A stretch of 64,000 nucleotides of DNA from assembly GCF_022213955.1 (NCBI RefSeq), contig NZ_JAKNTW010000007.1, positions 1-64,000 of the forward strand. Direction: 5' to 3'. Below, one piece after another: positions 26,096 through 34,338 of the stretch. This stretch comes from Dolomitihabitans soli. GTDB taxonomy: Bacteria; Actinomycetota; Actinomycetes; Streptosporangiales; Streptosporangiaceae. A program made the translations under genes and the position numbers. A model generated the notes under the pieces. It worked only from the letters and a program-made list of their open reading frames with translations, was not told the DNA's origin and made no database searches. The first letter of the stretch is position 1. The number at the start of each line of letters is the position of its first letter.

Positions 26096-26355
26096 GGCCT
26101 CCTCCTGGTCGGCTCGCCCCTGATATCGCCACCGGCGATCACGCCGCTGTCCAGCCTTTCAGGCAGCCTGGAACGGGCACCGCGGGAAGCGGATACGGTA
26201 CGTCAGCGGTCAGCAAGGACAGGTAAACCCTCACGAGGGAGCTCCCACCCGGCCAGCATGGATCGTGCTCCCTTGCGTGCTCTCGACCACAATCGGCACC
26301 CAGTCCGGAATCCGAATGCGGAGGGCGCTGAGATGCGAAGGGGTGGAGATGTAGG

Positions 26356-26448
26356 TCAGCGGCGGCGCGCTGCCGGGGCAAGGCCTTTCTGCCAGCGGGT
26401 CAGCGAGGCGACCGAGCTGTGCCCGGAGTAGGCGAGCAGGGTGGAGGT
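26356..26448 (-). pseudogene. C-terminal scrap of a tyrosine recombinase
   Basis: The last codons of this frame read NTSTLLAYSGHSSVASLTRWQ and end at a TGA at 26356. This resembles the final helix-strand region of tyrosine recombinases that carry the catalytic Tyr (GHSS then YA). Here the segment with Tyr appears deleted (VASL directly followed by TRWQ). It abuts a TnpA scrap in another frame. Confidence 0.5.
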
Positions 26449-26452
26449 GTTC

Positions 26453-26705
26453 TCCCCAGCAGCGGCCTCTTGCTCACTCGCCGCCGCGGCAGCTCCGGCA
26501 GTCGGCGGACCGCGGCCACCACGCGCCGCCCGCCCGGTGCCGCCGCCAGCGCCTTCGACTGGCCCAGCAGCCGCAGGAACGGGCGCACCGTGTTGTACTT
26601 CTCCACCAGCGCAGCCCGCATCGCCGCCTCGACCGCGCCGAGTGCCAGCGACCTGGTGCGGTCGCGTGAGAATGGCGATATGAAAGCGGGAACGTGCGCC
26701 GCCAT
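26453..26705 (-). pseudogene. Second Tn3-family TnpA fragment
   Basis: The frame contains VEAAMRAALVEKYNTVRPFLRLLGQSKALAAAPGG, then RRVVAAVRRLPELPRRRV, which matches the pre-catalytic region of actinobacterial Tn3-type transposases. Both ends are lost. It reads in the same direction as the fragment at 24385-24928, so the two may be remains of one or two related transposons. Confidence 0.7.
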
Positions 26706-26754
26706 TCTTCAACTACTCACCAAGAGGGCCTCGGGCGCGGGAGACTTCGTCATG

Positions 26755-26903
26755 CGCGCGCCGACTCCCGGCTGTCGCATGCGACCAGGTCCGCTCTGTA
26801 CGTGCGCCCGGCCAGGAGGCCCTGGCAGCGTGTTGGGTCGGAATCCGACCCGCTCGGTCACGGACATGACGCGTGTCCGCGTCTCCTCTCGTAGCTACCG
26901 ACA
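26755..26903 (-). pseudogene. Possible LacI-type HTH remnant
   Basis: One frame reads RRDADTRVMSVTERVGFRPNTLP, close to the helix 3/hinge consensus of LacI-family regulators (TRxRVxxxxxxLGYRPN), then continues out of frame with a segment resembling an RTYRADLVA-type hinge. It is short and degenerate, so the assignment is tentative. Confidence 0.3.
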
Positions 26904-27160
26904 GCATTTCCATGAGGCGTGCGCCGCTCTGAAATAACATCTCCGGCAAGGGGCAGCACACGATGACGGCGAACAGAAGCCTGCTAGGCAGCTCATCGCA
27001 AGGCGACCATAGTTGCCGTTGGCCTTCTCGCTACCCCTCCCATCATCCCTCCGAATAACCTCCCCATCTAATCAGGAAGCATCCGAGGACTGATAGCCGC
27101 AGGTCAGCGGGCTGGATAGCGCCCGCGACCTACCCCGACATAAATCATTCACCTGACGTT
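26904..27160. other. Intergenic, no gene seen
   Basis: This stretch is lower in GC than its neighbours and has no plausible reading frame, RNA gene or strong hairpin. It ends at the left member of the 37-bp inverted repeat. Confidence 0.4.
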
Positions 27161-27197
27161 GTAAGTTCCGGCAGTAAATGGCCGGGAATCTCCGGAG
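27161..27197. repeat. 37-bp inverted repeat, left copy (pairs with 28838-28874)
   Basis: The sequence begins GTAAGTTCCGGCAGTAAATG and ends CCGGGAATCTCCGGAG. It matches the reverse complement of 28838-28874 at 34 of 37 positions. The length and the TAAG/CTTAC end recall Tn3-family 38-bp terminal repeats, with the outer end (CTCCGGAG) facing the interval 27198-28837. Confidence 0.75.
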
Positions 27198-27291
27198 CTA
27201 CTCGGCCGGACATGATCTCTTGACGGCAGGAGTACAGCCCTCAGGACCAGTCCTGCCAGAGAATCCTGCCACCGGTGCTGGACCCGAAGCG

Positions 27292-27716
27292 TTAGCTGCC
27301 GGGCGGCAGCGGGATCAGCACGCACGGCTTGACCGGGCCCTCGATCAGCCCGCCCGAGAACGCCCAGCCCGGACCGCCCATCATGATGACGTCCACCAGC
27401 AGGGTCCGCCCAGGACCGAGGAGCCGCGGGTCGAGGTTGAACCCATTTCCTGCTGGGATTGAGGAGTTCACGTGGTTTGAGGTGAATCCGCTTTCCCCGC
27501 TCCGGGTCGCACGTCTGGCCGCGCGGGACAAAGCTGATGTCGGCGTTCACCCCGAGGTCCTTCAGATCCTGTTCAAGCCGCTCGGACTCTCTGAGCTCCT
27601 CGAACTCCGTCGCTGACGTTCCACGAAAGCGAGCTGGACATTGCCGGCTGTGCCAGGGCGAAACTCGATGCGATCGCGATGGCGCCGATGGCGGCGGTCT
27701 TGAGCAGCTTCTTCAT
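27292..27716 (-). pseudogene. Frameshifted gene for a small exported protein
   Basis: From ATG 27716 a signal peptide is read (MKKLLKTAAIGAIAIASSFALA). The coherent continuation then moves to a second frame (EFEELRESERLEQDLKDLGVNADISFVPRGQTCDPERG) and near 27470 to a third (GNGFNLDPRLLGPGRTLLVDVI, then EGPVKPCVLIP before TAA). Two frameshifts within 140 codons indicate decay. The family is unrecognised: small secreted or membrane-tethered proteins of actinomycetes with a single conserved Cys. Confidence 0.5.
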
Positions 27717-27975
27717 GATGCTCCTTCTGTCGGGGCGGGTTCTGGTGCTTGCCGAGAAGGAGCATGGGTCAAGGGTTGAGTCAGGCGACAGATCCCTTGG
27801 ACACAGTTCGGCCGGCAGCCGTGCGGACTTTGGTCGTCGGCTGCTTGGTCGTCGAAAACCTAGCGTCTGACTAGCGTCCCACTAGCGCGCTCCGAGTGGC
27901 CTGTTGGGACATACCTCCGCCATACCGCGTCTCCGTATGGTCTCACCTCGACGGGAAATCAACGGAGGGAACCAT

Positions 27976-28428
27976 ATGAAGATCATGCGTACCGCGGTCG
28001 TCGTCGGGGCCATGGGGGCCGTGGCCATGATGGGCGCGCCCGCGCCCGCGTCGGCGTCGGTGACCGCGTCCGCCTCGGCGTCCGCGCCGGCGGCGTCGGT
28101 GACCACGTCGGCAGCCAAGGCCCTCGTCGCGACCTGTTCGAAGGGGTCCTACAGGCTGAAGGTGACCGTCACCTACATCAACACGACGTATGGGCACCGC
28201 TTCAGCCGTGTCCACTGGACGGCCTCCGGAGGCCCCACCACGGTCAAGGTCAGCCTCGTCCAGGATCGGGGCGGCCTTCCGGACGCCGAGTTCCTGGCGA
28301 CCGTGATCACGGGCAACTCCGGCAGCAGGGCGATCTCGGCGACCCGGCCGATGGCGCATCGGGTCTTCGTGAAGCTGGCCGGTAGGAAGGGTGTCACGAG
28401 CTGCGTCGGGCAGAGCGGCGTCATCTGA
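27976..28428 (+). CDS. Secreted hypothetical protein
   Basis: ATG 27976 follows GGAGGG at 27964. The 150-aa product has a signal peptide (MKIMRTAVVVGAMGAVAMMG, cleavage after APASA), a low-complexity Ala/Ser/Val linker (about 27-50) and an approximately 95-residue domain with two Cys (VATCSKGSYRLKVTVTY near its start and GVTSCVGQSG near its end) that may form a disulfide. The alternation of Val/Thr/Ser suggests a beta sandwich. I do not recognise the family. A strong terminator follows at once, so it is a single-gene transcript. Confidence 0.7.
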   Translation: MKIMRTAVVVGAMGAVAMMGAPAPASASVTASASASAPAASVTTSAAKALVATCSKGSYRLKVTVTYINTTYGHRFSRVHWTASGGPTTVKVSLVQDRGGLPDAEFLATVITGNSGSRAISATRPMAHRVFVKLAGRKGVTSCVGQSGVI

Positions 28429-28440
28429 TCCGGACCGCTC

Positions 28441-28472
28441 GGCGCCCGCCGTCGCGAGAGACGGCGGGCGCC
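28441..28472 (+). terminator. Strong GC hairpin terminator after secreted protein gene
   Basis: A perfect 13-bp stem (GGCGCCCGCCGTC / GACGGCGGGCGCC) encloses a six-base loop (GCGAGA), starting 12 bases after the stop. No U-tract follows, as is common for actinomycete terminators. It would work in both directions. Confidence 0.8.
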
Positions 28473-28477
28473 GGAGG

Positions 28478-28586
28478 TCAGGGCGAGGGGTGGGGGAGTT
28501 CGAGGTCGGCCACGATGGGGAAGTGGTCGGAGGCCTCGGTGCCGATGACGGCCACCGAGGCCCCCACTCGGGTCGCCGCCATCAGA
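28478..28586 (-). pseudogene. 3' end of an endonuclease/exonuclease/phosphatase-family gene
   Basis: The frame ends TEASDHFPIVADLELP followed by PHPSP and TGA at 28478. The SDHFPI(V) motif contains the catalytic Asp-His of the EEP superfamily. The rest of the gene is missing beyond about 28586, where sequence resembling a transposon end (AAAAGTAGCTCTGCGTAA) begins, so a transposon probably truncated it. Confidence 0.6.
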
Positions 28587-28786
28587 GGAAAAGTAGCTCT
28601 GCGTAATCGTTGTTCGCGTGGCTCGCGGTATGGAAAGCCAGCTTGAGGCAGGGCAAGGTAACTGAGCGTTGCGTCTCAGGTCCGCTATGTCGTGATCACG
28701 GCTCGGGCATACCGGTCGGTAGCCGAGTGGTTACAAACCATGTTTCTCCTGACCCTCCATTGGAGATCGGGAGAAAGGGTGCGGGC

Positions 28787-28837
28787 ATGCGACGTGACTG
28801 GGAGTTAGAGGACCTGCTCGAGCATCCGGCCAAATAA
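28787..28837 (+). pseudogene. First codons of a DUF4158/Tn3-type transposase, cut off by the inverted repeat
   Basis: ATG 28787 begins MRRDWELEDLLEH, which is the usual N-terminus of DUF4158-containing Tn3 transposases (followed normally by WTLL). Homology stops at 28826 and the frame closes at TAA 28835, directly at the start of the 37-bp repeat at 28838. An insertion at this point is the simplest reading. Confidence 0.5.
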
Positions 28838-28874
28838 CTCCGGAGATTCCCGGCCATTTACCGGCGGACCTTAC
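28838..28874. repeat. 37-bp inverted repeat, right copy (pairs with 27161-27197)
   Basis: It begins CTCCGGAGATTCCCGGCC and ends GCGGACCTTAC. It also contains the stop codon of the STAND/TPR gene (TAA at 28873-28871), so the 3' end of that gene may have been defined by an insertion or inversion here. Confidence 0.75.
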
Positions 28875-31396
28875 GCCCTAGCCCGCCCGGTCCAGTTGGC
28901 GAGGTCGTGCCGTGTAACCAAGGTATCGGGGTGATCAGCGCCCAGGACTCGCTCGCGGATGGGCAGCAGCGCGGCCAGCTGGTCGCGGGCGGCGACCGGG
29001 TCCCCCGCCTGCCCCGTCCAGTTGGCGAGGTCGTGTCGGTTGGCCAAGGTGTGGGGGTGGTCGGTGCCCAGGACTCGCTCACAGATGGGCAGCAGCGCGG
29101 CCAGCTGGTCGCGGGCGGCCGCCGGGTCCCCCGCCTGCCCCGTCCAGCGGACGAGGGCGTGTCGAACGGTCAGGGTTTCGGGATGTTCAGGGCCTTCAAC
29201 GCGTTCGCAGATGGGGAGTAGGGCAGCGAGCTGATCGCGGGCAGCGGCCGCGTCCCCCGCCAGCCCGGTGAAGTAGGCGAGCTGGTGCCATGTGTCTAAC
29301 GTGCGCGGGTGCTCGGCGCCCTGGACGCGTTGGCGGATGGGGAGCAGGGCGGCGTACTGGTCGCGGGCAGCGGCCGCGTCCCCCGCCCACCCGGTGAAAT
29401 GGGCAAGATTGTGTCGGGTCCTGAGGGTGTCGGGGTGCTCGGCGCCCTGGACGCGTTGGCGGATGGGGAGCAGGGCGGCGAGCTGATCGCGGGCGGCGGC
29501 CGCGTCACCTGCATCCCCTATCCAGTCGGCGTAGTCGTGTTGGGTCCTTAGGGTGTCGGGGTATTCGGCGCCCTGGACGCGTTGGCGGATGGGGAGCAGG
29601 GCGGCGAGCTGATCGCGGGCGGCAGCCGCATCCCCCGCCAGCCCGGTGAAGATGGCGAGATGATGCGAGGTCTCCAAGGAGTGGGGGTGGTCGGCGCCCT
29701 GGACGCGTTGGCGGATGGGGAGCAGGGCGGCGAGCTGATCGCGGGCAGCGGCCGCATCCCCCGACTGCCCCGTCCACTCGGCGAGGTTGTGCCTGGTGGT
29801 CAGGCTGTCGGGGTGTTCAGCGCCAAGGTGCTCGGTGCGGTGGTCGCACAGCTGCCTGGCCAAAGCGCGAGCGGTCCGGGCGTCGCCAGCGGCGCCGAGA
29901 TACGTGGAGATTTCGAGAAGGGCATCAGACCCGGGAGCCAGGACGGTGAGGCCATGCGGCAGCAGGCGCCGGTAATCAGGCCAGGCGGCAGGTACGTAGG
30001 GTGTGCCGGGCAGGGCCTGCTCCAGGATGGTGTTGGCGACGGCAGACCAAGCGTTGCGCTGGCCGTCGGTGAGCCGATCGAGGGTGACGGCCTGGATCAG
30101 GCGGTGCATCGAGACCAGCCCGTCATGCGGTCGACTGATCAAGCAGTAGCGGCGCAGCGCGGCCATCGCAGTGTTGACCTGCAGGCGTCCAGCGGGGAGC
30201 AGACTTAGCTGCTTCTTGGCGCCCTTGCCGTCACCGAGTCCGACGAGCGAGTCAACAGTGAGGTCGTCAAGCAAACGGTGGTAAGGGATGTCCTCAGGCG
30301 CGTAACAGGCCAGCAGCCGTAGCAGGGCGATCGCCTGCGGGTGGGTGCCGGTGAGCTGGTCGAAGGCGGCCTGCCAGGTGGAGGTGACCTTCTCGGCATA
30401 ACCCCAGGGCTTGCCCTCGGCGAGCAGCGCCGGCCGGTGGCGGGTCAGCAGGTCGAGGTAGCTGCTGGGGTCGGTGCCGGTTTCGGCCATGTAGGCGCCA
30501 GCCTGCTCCAGCGCCAGTGGCAGGCCGCCGAGTTTGGCCGCCACGGCGGCCGCCGCCTGCGCATCCTCGCGACCGCTGCGCTCCAGCAGGAAGGCGCTGG
30601 CCGGACCGGAGTCCAGAACGGGCAACTCCAGGCCATGCAGGTCCGGCCAGCTTCCCGACCGGCTGGTGATCAGGACATGCCCGGAGCCGGTGGGCGGCAG
30701 GAGGCCATGGAGGGCGTCGGCGTCGGGCGCGTTGTCGAAGATCAGCAGCCATCGGCCAGGATGGGCGTCGAGTACAGCGTGCACCTGACGTACGGGATCG
30801 GCCCGGTGAGCCTCCTGCGCGCCGAGGTGGGCGGCTAACTCGGCGAACGCGGCCGACAACACGGTGGGATCCTCGGCGGGCAGATGCCATGCCAGTTGGT
30901 ATTCGTGCTGGTAGCGGTGGCTGTATTCGGTTACCAGGCTAGTCTTGCCGATGCCGCCCAGGCCATGGACCGCCACCCAGTAGGGCAATGTCGAGGCGTT
31001 GGTCAGGCGGTCGTGCAGGCTGGGCAGCGTCTCATCACGGCCGACCAGGTACAGCGGGCGCGGCATCAGATGGAACGGTCGAGCGGGCGTCCGTGGCGCT
31101 GTCATGTCCGCTGGCTCCAGGGCCTTGCTCGGTTCCGGCGGTAAGGACGCGGGAGCGGAAGGCGGACGTCGTTGCAGCCATACCCCTAGCCCACCGAGCA
31201 GCAGCCCAGCCACCATGCTGATCACGCTGGCACGCTTGTCGAGCACGTCCAGCAGATCTGTGGGGAGGTTCAGCGGGTCAGCAAGGAAGAACCCGGCCAT
31301 GCCGGCCAGCAGCGTCACCAGGGCCGTCATCCAGGCCAGCACCCACGGCCAGCGCCGAGGCCGTGGCTCACCCGGCTGAGGAGGGGAGGCCGTCAC
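28871..31396 (-). CDS. Membrane-anchored STAND (NB-ARC) ATPase with eight near-identical TPR-like repeats
   Basis: A GTG at 31396 (VTASPPQPGEPRPRRWPW) gives 841 aa; its GGAGG is very close, so the start is uncertain, and a longer frame upstream is low-complexity. Order: two transmembrane helices (WVLAWMTALVTLLAGMAGFFL; VISMVAGLLLGGLGVWL), an NB-ARC ATPase with P-loop VHGLGGIGKTSLVTEYSHRY, Walker B WLLIFDNA, a VLITSRSG sensor and GLPLALEQAGAY, then eight 42-residue repeats (consensus HPDTLRTRHNLAxWTGxAGDAAAARDQLAALLPIRQRVxG). The protein stops mid-repeat at TGRARA. STAND proteins are nucleotide-gated signalling switches. Some act in phage or conflict response; the effector here is not obvious, and the two membrane helices may be the output. 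Repeat homogeneity suggests ongoing repeat turnover. Confidence 0.78.
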   Translation of the reverse strand: MTASPPQPGEPRPRRWPWVLAWMTALVTLLAGMAGFFLADPLNLPTDLLDVLDKRASVISMVAGLLLGGLGVWLQRRPPSAPASLPPEPSKALEPADMTAPRTPARPFHLMPRPLYLVGRDETLPSLHDRLTNASTLPYWVAVHGLGGIGKTSLVTEYSHRYQHEYQLAWHLPAEDPTVLSAAFAELAAHLGAQEAHRADPVRQVHAVLDAHPGRWLLIFDNAPDADALHGLLPPTGSGHVLITSRSGSWPDLHGLELPVLDSGPASAFLLERSGREDAQAAAAVAAKLGGLPLALEQAGAYMAETGTDPSSYLDLLTRHRPALLAEGKPWGYAEKVTSTWQAAFDQLTGTHPQAIALLRLLACYAPEDIPYHRLLDDLTVDSLVGLGDGKGAKKQLSLLPAGRLQVNTAMAALRRYCLISRPHDGLVSMHRLIQAVTLDRLTDGQRNAWSAVANTILEQALPGTPYVPAAWPDYRRLLPHGLTVLAPGSDALLEISTYLGAAGDARTARALARQLCDHRTEHLGAEHPDSLTTRHNLAEWTGQSGDAAAARDQLAALLPIRQRVQGADHPHSLETSHHLAIFTGLAGDAAAARDQLAALLPIRQRVQGAEYPDTLRTQHDYADWIGDAGDAAAARDQLAALLPIRQRVQGAEHPDTLRTRHNLAHFTGWAGDAAAARDQYAALLPIRQRVQGAEHPRTLDTWHQLAYFTGLAGDAAAARDQLAALLPICERVEGPEHPETLTVRHALVRWTGQAGDPAAARDQLAALLPICERVLGTDHPHTLANRHDLANWTGQAGDPVAARDQLAALLPIRERVLGADHPDTLVTRHDLANWTGRARA
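28880..29860. repeat. 126-bp tandem repeats (about eight units) in STAND gene
   Basis: Nucleotide units of 126 bp encode the 42-residue repeats. Blocks such as GCGGATGGGGAGCAGGGCGG recur at near-constant spacing and are nearly identical, which invites copy-number change by recombination. Confidence 0.85.
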
Positions 31397-31723
31397 TCCT
31401 CCAGCGTGACGCTGCGACCACGTCCAGCGCGCATACGACGCAAACTCGTTATCGCCCGCCGAGCATGTCTCGCTGGGCGCCGACCCGGTTGCGGCACGTC
31501 GTGGATCAGGTGCCGGGCTTGGGCGGGAGCGTGGTGGTCGTGGCGGAGCGCACGGCTTACCACCTGGCGGTCCCGCCCAGGGGCAAGGGGCACTCGGAGC
31601 GGGGCCGCCACCTCGTGAACGTCTGGCCGGAGGAACACCCCCGTGGCCTCCGACCGGACCTGGCCCCCGACGGCGTCCCCCAAACGCCACCCCCGCTCGG
31701 GGGCTACCTCATCCCAAAGAAGA
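31397..31723. other. Region between STAND gene and terminator hairpin, no secure gene
   Basis: A plus-strand frame reads RHVVDQVPGLGGSVVVVAERTAYHLAVPP and then Pro/Arg-rich sequence up to the hairpin at 31724. It could be a decayed 3' end of a plus-strand gene, but I see neither a start nor a recognised domain. Confidence 0.3.
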
Positions 31724-31757
31724 GAGCAGGCCCGCCGGAGTCCCGGCGGGCCTGCTC
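31724..31757 (+). terminator. 15-bp stem hairpin terminator
   Basis: GAGCAGGCCCGCCGG pairs perfectly with CCGGCGGGCCTGCTC around the four-base loop AGTC. It is flanked by A-rich sequence on the left (CCCAAAGAAGA), so it could also terminate minus-strand transcription leaving the ISL3 element. Confidence 0.75.
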
Positions 31758-31912
31758 GCGTATAGAGGCTGTCTCGCTGCCAGCCCACCCGTGGCCGCAC
31801 TGCCCACGGTATTCATGCACACCACAGCCGGGCGGGCGGTGGTTCTACGGGTGACAAGTGGGATCTGGCCCAAATCTCGTGAAGGCGTCGGCTGATTGGG
31901 GCCCGGCTGTGA

Positions 31913-32668
31913 TCAGGTTCCGGTGAGTGCTTGGGTGATGGCAAGGGCTTGGTCGGGGGTGAAGGCACGGGGGTGCCATGGGCATCGGCGACTGTAGCGT
32001 TCGTCGCAGACCAGGGCGCCGTTGGCCAGTTTCGCCCAGTGGGCGGGTTGCCAGTAGGCCTGGTTCTTCCGGAGCAGGGTTTCGGCGACGTGCTGGGGTG
32101 CTGGGCTGGCGGTGGTGTGGGTCAGCGCCGCGATGAGGGCGGGTACTGCGCTGTCGGGTAGGTCCGCATCTCCCAGAGCGGGCAGCAGCAGGAGGAGCCG
32201 CCTGGCAGGGTCCCCGGTGCTGGTTGGGGCGGAGGTGGGTGGTTGGTGGGCGATGGTGATCAGTTCGTGCCAGGAGAGTCCTGGCCCGACGAAGGAGCCC
32301 TCAACGGCGGCCAACTGAAGATCGTGTGGCCAGTCCGGATGTGAGAGCAGGTAGTCCAGGCCCATGTCGTCGGCCAGGTTGCGGTAGATGACGTGGAGGG
32401 CGGCTCCGCTGTGAAGCGGGACCGTGAAGACGGGCCAGTGGTCGGGGTCGAACAACTGCTCGCAGAGTTCTTCGGCGTCCTCGGTGTCCACGCCGAAGTC
32501 GCGCTGGGGGTCATCGAGCCCGGTGGCCCCGACCATCATGGCGTGGAGCGCCCACAAGACCGGGTCGATGAGGAGTGCGGAGCCGTCGACCAGCGGATCG
32601 TTCTCATAGCCCGTGATCAGCACGCTGGGATGGTCCCAGTCCGACGCCGTTGCGGGCAATGAGTGCAT
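31913..32668 (-). CDS. ISL3 passenger gene of unknown function
   Basis: The 251-aa protein starts at ATG 32668, inside the 3' end of the transposase, and ends 53 bp from the left terminal repeat. It is acidic with many Leu/His/Trp (SWHELITIAHQPP, LLLLLPALGDADLPD, HWAKLANGALVCDERYSRRCPWHPR). The middle resembles helical-repeat surfaces; a Cys pair lies near the C-terminus. No transposase, regulator or enzyme signature is recognised. The coding pattern is good and the frame is intact while the transposase is broken, which suggests it is expressed or recently acquired. Length and place suggest cargo rather than an accessory transposition gene. Confidence 0.65.
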   Translation of the reverse strand: MHSLPATASDWDHPSVLITGYENDPLVDGSALLIDPVLWALHAMMVGATGLDDPQRDFGVDTEDAEELCEQLFDPDHWPVFTVPLHSGAALHVIYRNLADDMGLDYLLSHPDWPHDLQLAAVEGSFVGPGLSWHELITIAHQPPTSAPTSTGDPARRLLLLLPALGDADLPDSAVPALIAALTHTTASPAPQHVAETLLRKNQAYWQPAHWAKLANGALVCDERYSRRCPWHPRAFTPDQALAITQALTGT

Positions 32669-34278
32669 GGCCTGCCGCTGTGAGCAGGACCCGTTTGCGT
32701 AGCAGCGGAAGCCCGGCGCGGCCGAACATCTGCCGTTTGATCATCTTGATGTGGTTGACGCGGCCCTCGACGGGGCCGGAGTTCCAGCGGCTGGTCAGCC
32801 CAGCAGTGACGGCGTCGAGGTCCTGTTCCAAGCCCTTGGCGAAGGAGGAGATGCCGGACAGGCCGGCGGAGTGGGTGTCGCTGATCCATTGGGGGAGATC
32901 GTGGCCGGTCAGCTGGGTGAGCATGGCGGCAAAGACGCGAACGTGCTGGTCTGCGGCAGCCAGTTCGGGACAGCGTTCCAGCAAGGCTTTGAGCTGGGGG
33001 CCGTTCGTCCTCGGTGAGGGAGTCGGGATGGCGGGTGAGCCAGCCGGTGACCTCGCGGACGGTCGGTGGAGGCGCGGCCAGCGGCGCCTTGGCCGGACGG
33101 TGTCCGGCCAGGTGATCGCGGAGGTTGGAGTAGCTGCCGGTGTAACCCAGTGCGCGGATCTCCCGGAACAACTCGGCGAAGTTGCTGCAGCCTTCGTCCA
33201 GACGCTGGTGCCGGTGCGGTTTGAAGGGGTCCAGCATGCTGGCGCGCGGTGCCTGCCAGCGCCCGTCGACCAGTTCCTGCCAGGTCGCGGCGCGCGCATA
33301 GCGCTGCACGGTGTGCCGTCCCCAGCCCAGATGCCGCGCGATCGCCCGGATCGCGTACCCCTCGGCCAGCAGCGCGTGCACCTGGGCATGGTGCCGCCGG
33401 GCCCGCTCGGCGAACTTCCCGGTCGGCTCCGGCGGCACTGGATCAGGTGGCGTAACCGGTGAGAACTCCCGGACGCCGCCGGGCTCTTCCAGCACGGGCT
33501 CGGGCAAGCACGAGCGGTGCGCGGCCACGCACTTATCCACCGCTTTGACCAGATTGGCCCACAGATGCCAGCGATCGGCGACCTGGATGGCCTGTGGCGC
33601 CCCGGTGCGCGCCCCCTCGGCGTAGGCGCCTGAACGGTCCCGGCAGATCACCTCGACATCGGGATGCGCGGTCAGCCAGTCCGCGAGTACCGCGGCGTCC
33701 CGGCCCTCCAGCAACTCCAGCGGCGCGCCGGTCTCGCAATCGATGAGCACGGTGCCGTACCGGTGACCACGTTTGATCGCGAAATCGTCGACGCCCAGCA
33801 CCCGCGGGGCGTGGGCGGCCGGATCGGGGATCGCCATGACCAGCCGTAACAGCGTCGAGCGGCTAGCCGCCGCCCGCAACGCACCCGCCAGCCGTGCCCC
33901 CGCCCGCCCGGCCACCGCGACCGCGATGTTGCGCAGGAACTCCACTAGTAGCGGCGTCTTGCGGCCGTGCCGGACGGTCGGACCGGGCACCTGCTCGGCG
34001 AACGTCTTGCGATCACAGGGCATTTCATCGCAGAACAGGCGGCGGACCTGGAGCACGATCGTCGCCTCCCGGCCGCCCACCGCGGTGTCGGCGAGCCGAC
34101 GCCGATACCGGCTATGAGTCCTGGACGAGGAGGAACCGCACCCCGGGCAGGTCACCGCCACTGACCGTGTCCGCGCCCAGATCCACACCCCACCGGCTGT
34201 CTGCTCGACCCGCTCGACCTCGACTCCGGCCAGATGCGGCAGCAACATCCCAAGATCATGTTTTCCCACGTGGCACAT
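32604..34278 (-). pseudogene. ISL3-family transposase with single-base frameshift
   Basis: From 34278 the frame shows the N-terminal zinc-binding/HTH region (VTCPGCGSSSSRTHSRYRRRLADTAVGG, RRLFCDEMPCDRKTFAEQ) and the DDE domain with Asp in VLGVDDFAIKRGHRYGTVLID and VICRDRSGAYAEGA. After TEDER, at a run of five C near 33003, it leaves the frame. Removing one C restores DERPQLKALLERCPEL and a full C-terminus with the catalytic Glu in NSGPVEGRVNHIKMIKRQMFGRA, ending at 32604. With the shift the Glu is lost from the main frame, so the enzyme is likely inactive unless ribosomal slippage or a sequencing error is involved. Confidence 0.85.
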
Positions 34279-34338
34279 GTTCGTCCCAGGCCATCGGGCT
34301 ACGGCGCAGTATCCATCACGAGATGTGGGCCAGATCCC

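Larger units (their letters stand above)
31860..34338 (-). mobile_element. ISL3-family insertion sequence with passenger gene (about 2.48 kb)
   Basis: Inverted ends read GGGATCTGGCCCAAATCTCGTGA (left, split here as GGGATCTGGCCCA plus AATCTCGTGA) and GGGATCTGGCCCA plus CATCTCGTGA (right, reverse strand), differing at one position. The transposase lies on the minus strand starting 60 bp inside the right end, and a second gene lies between it and the left end. Flanks TGACAAGT and AATTCGTC do not match, so no target duplication remains. The transposase has a frameshift, so the copy is probably not autonomous at present. Confidence 0.85.

Noticed and set aside
32990-33020. Programmed +1 frameshifting as the main explanation for the ISL3 transposase break
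   Set aside because: Family members are normally single-frame; a C-run length error or mutation is simpler.
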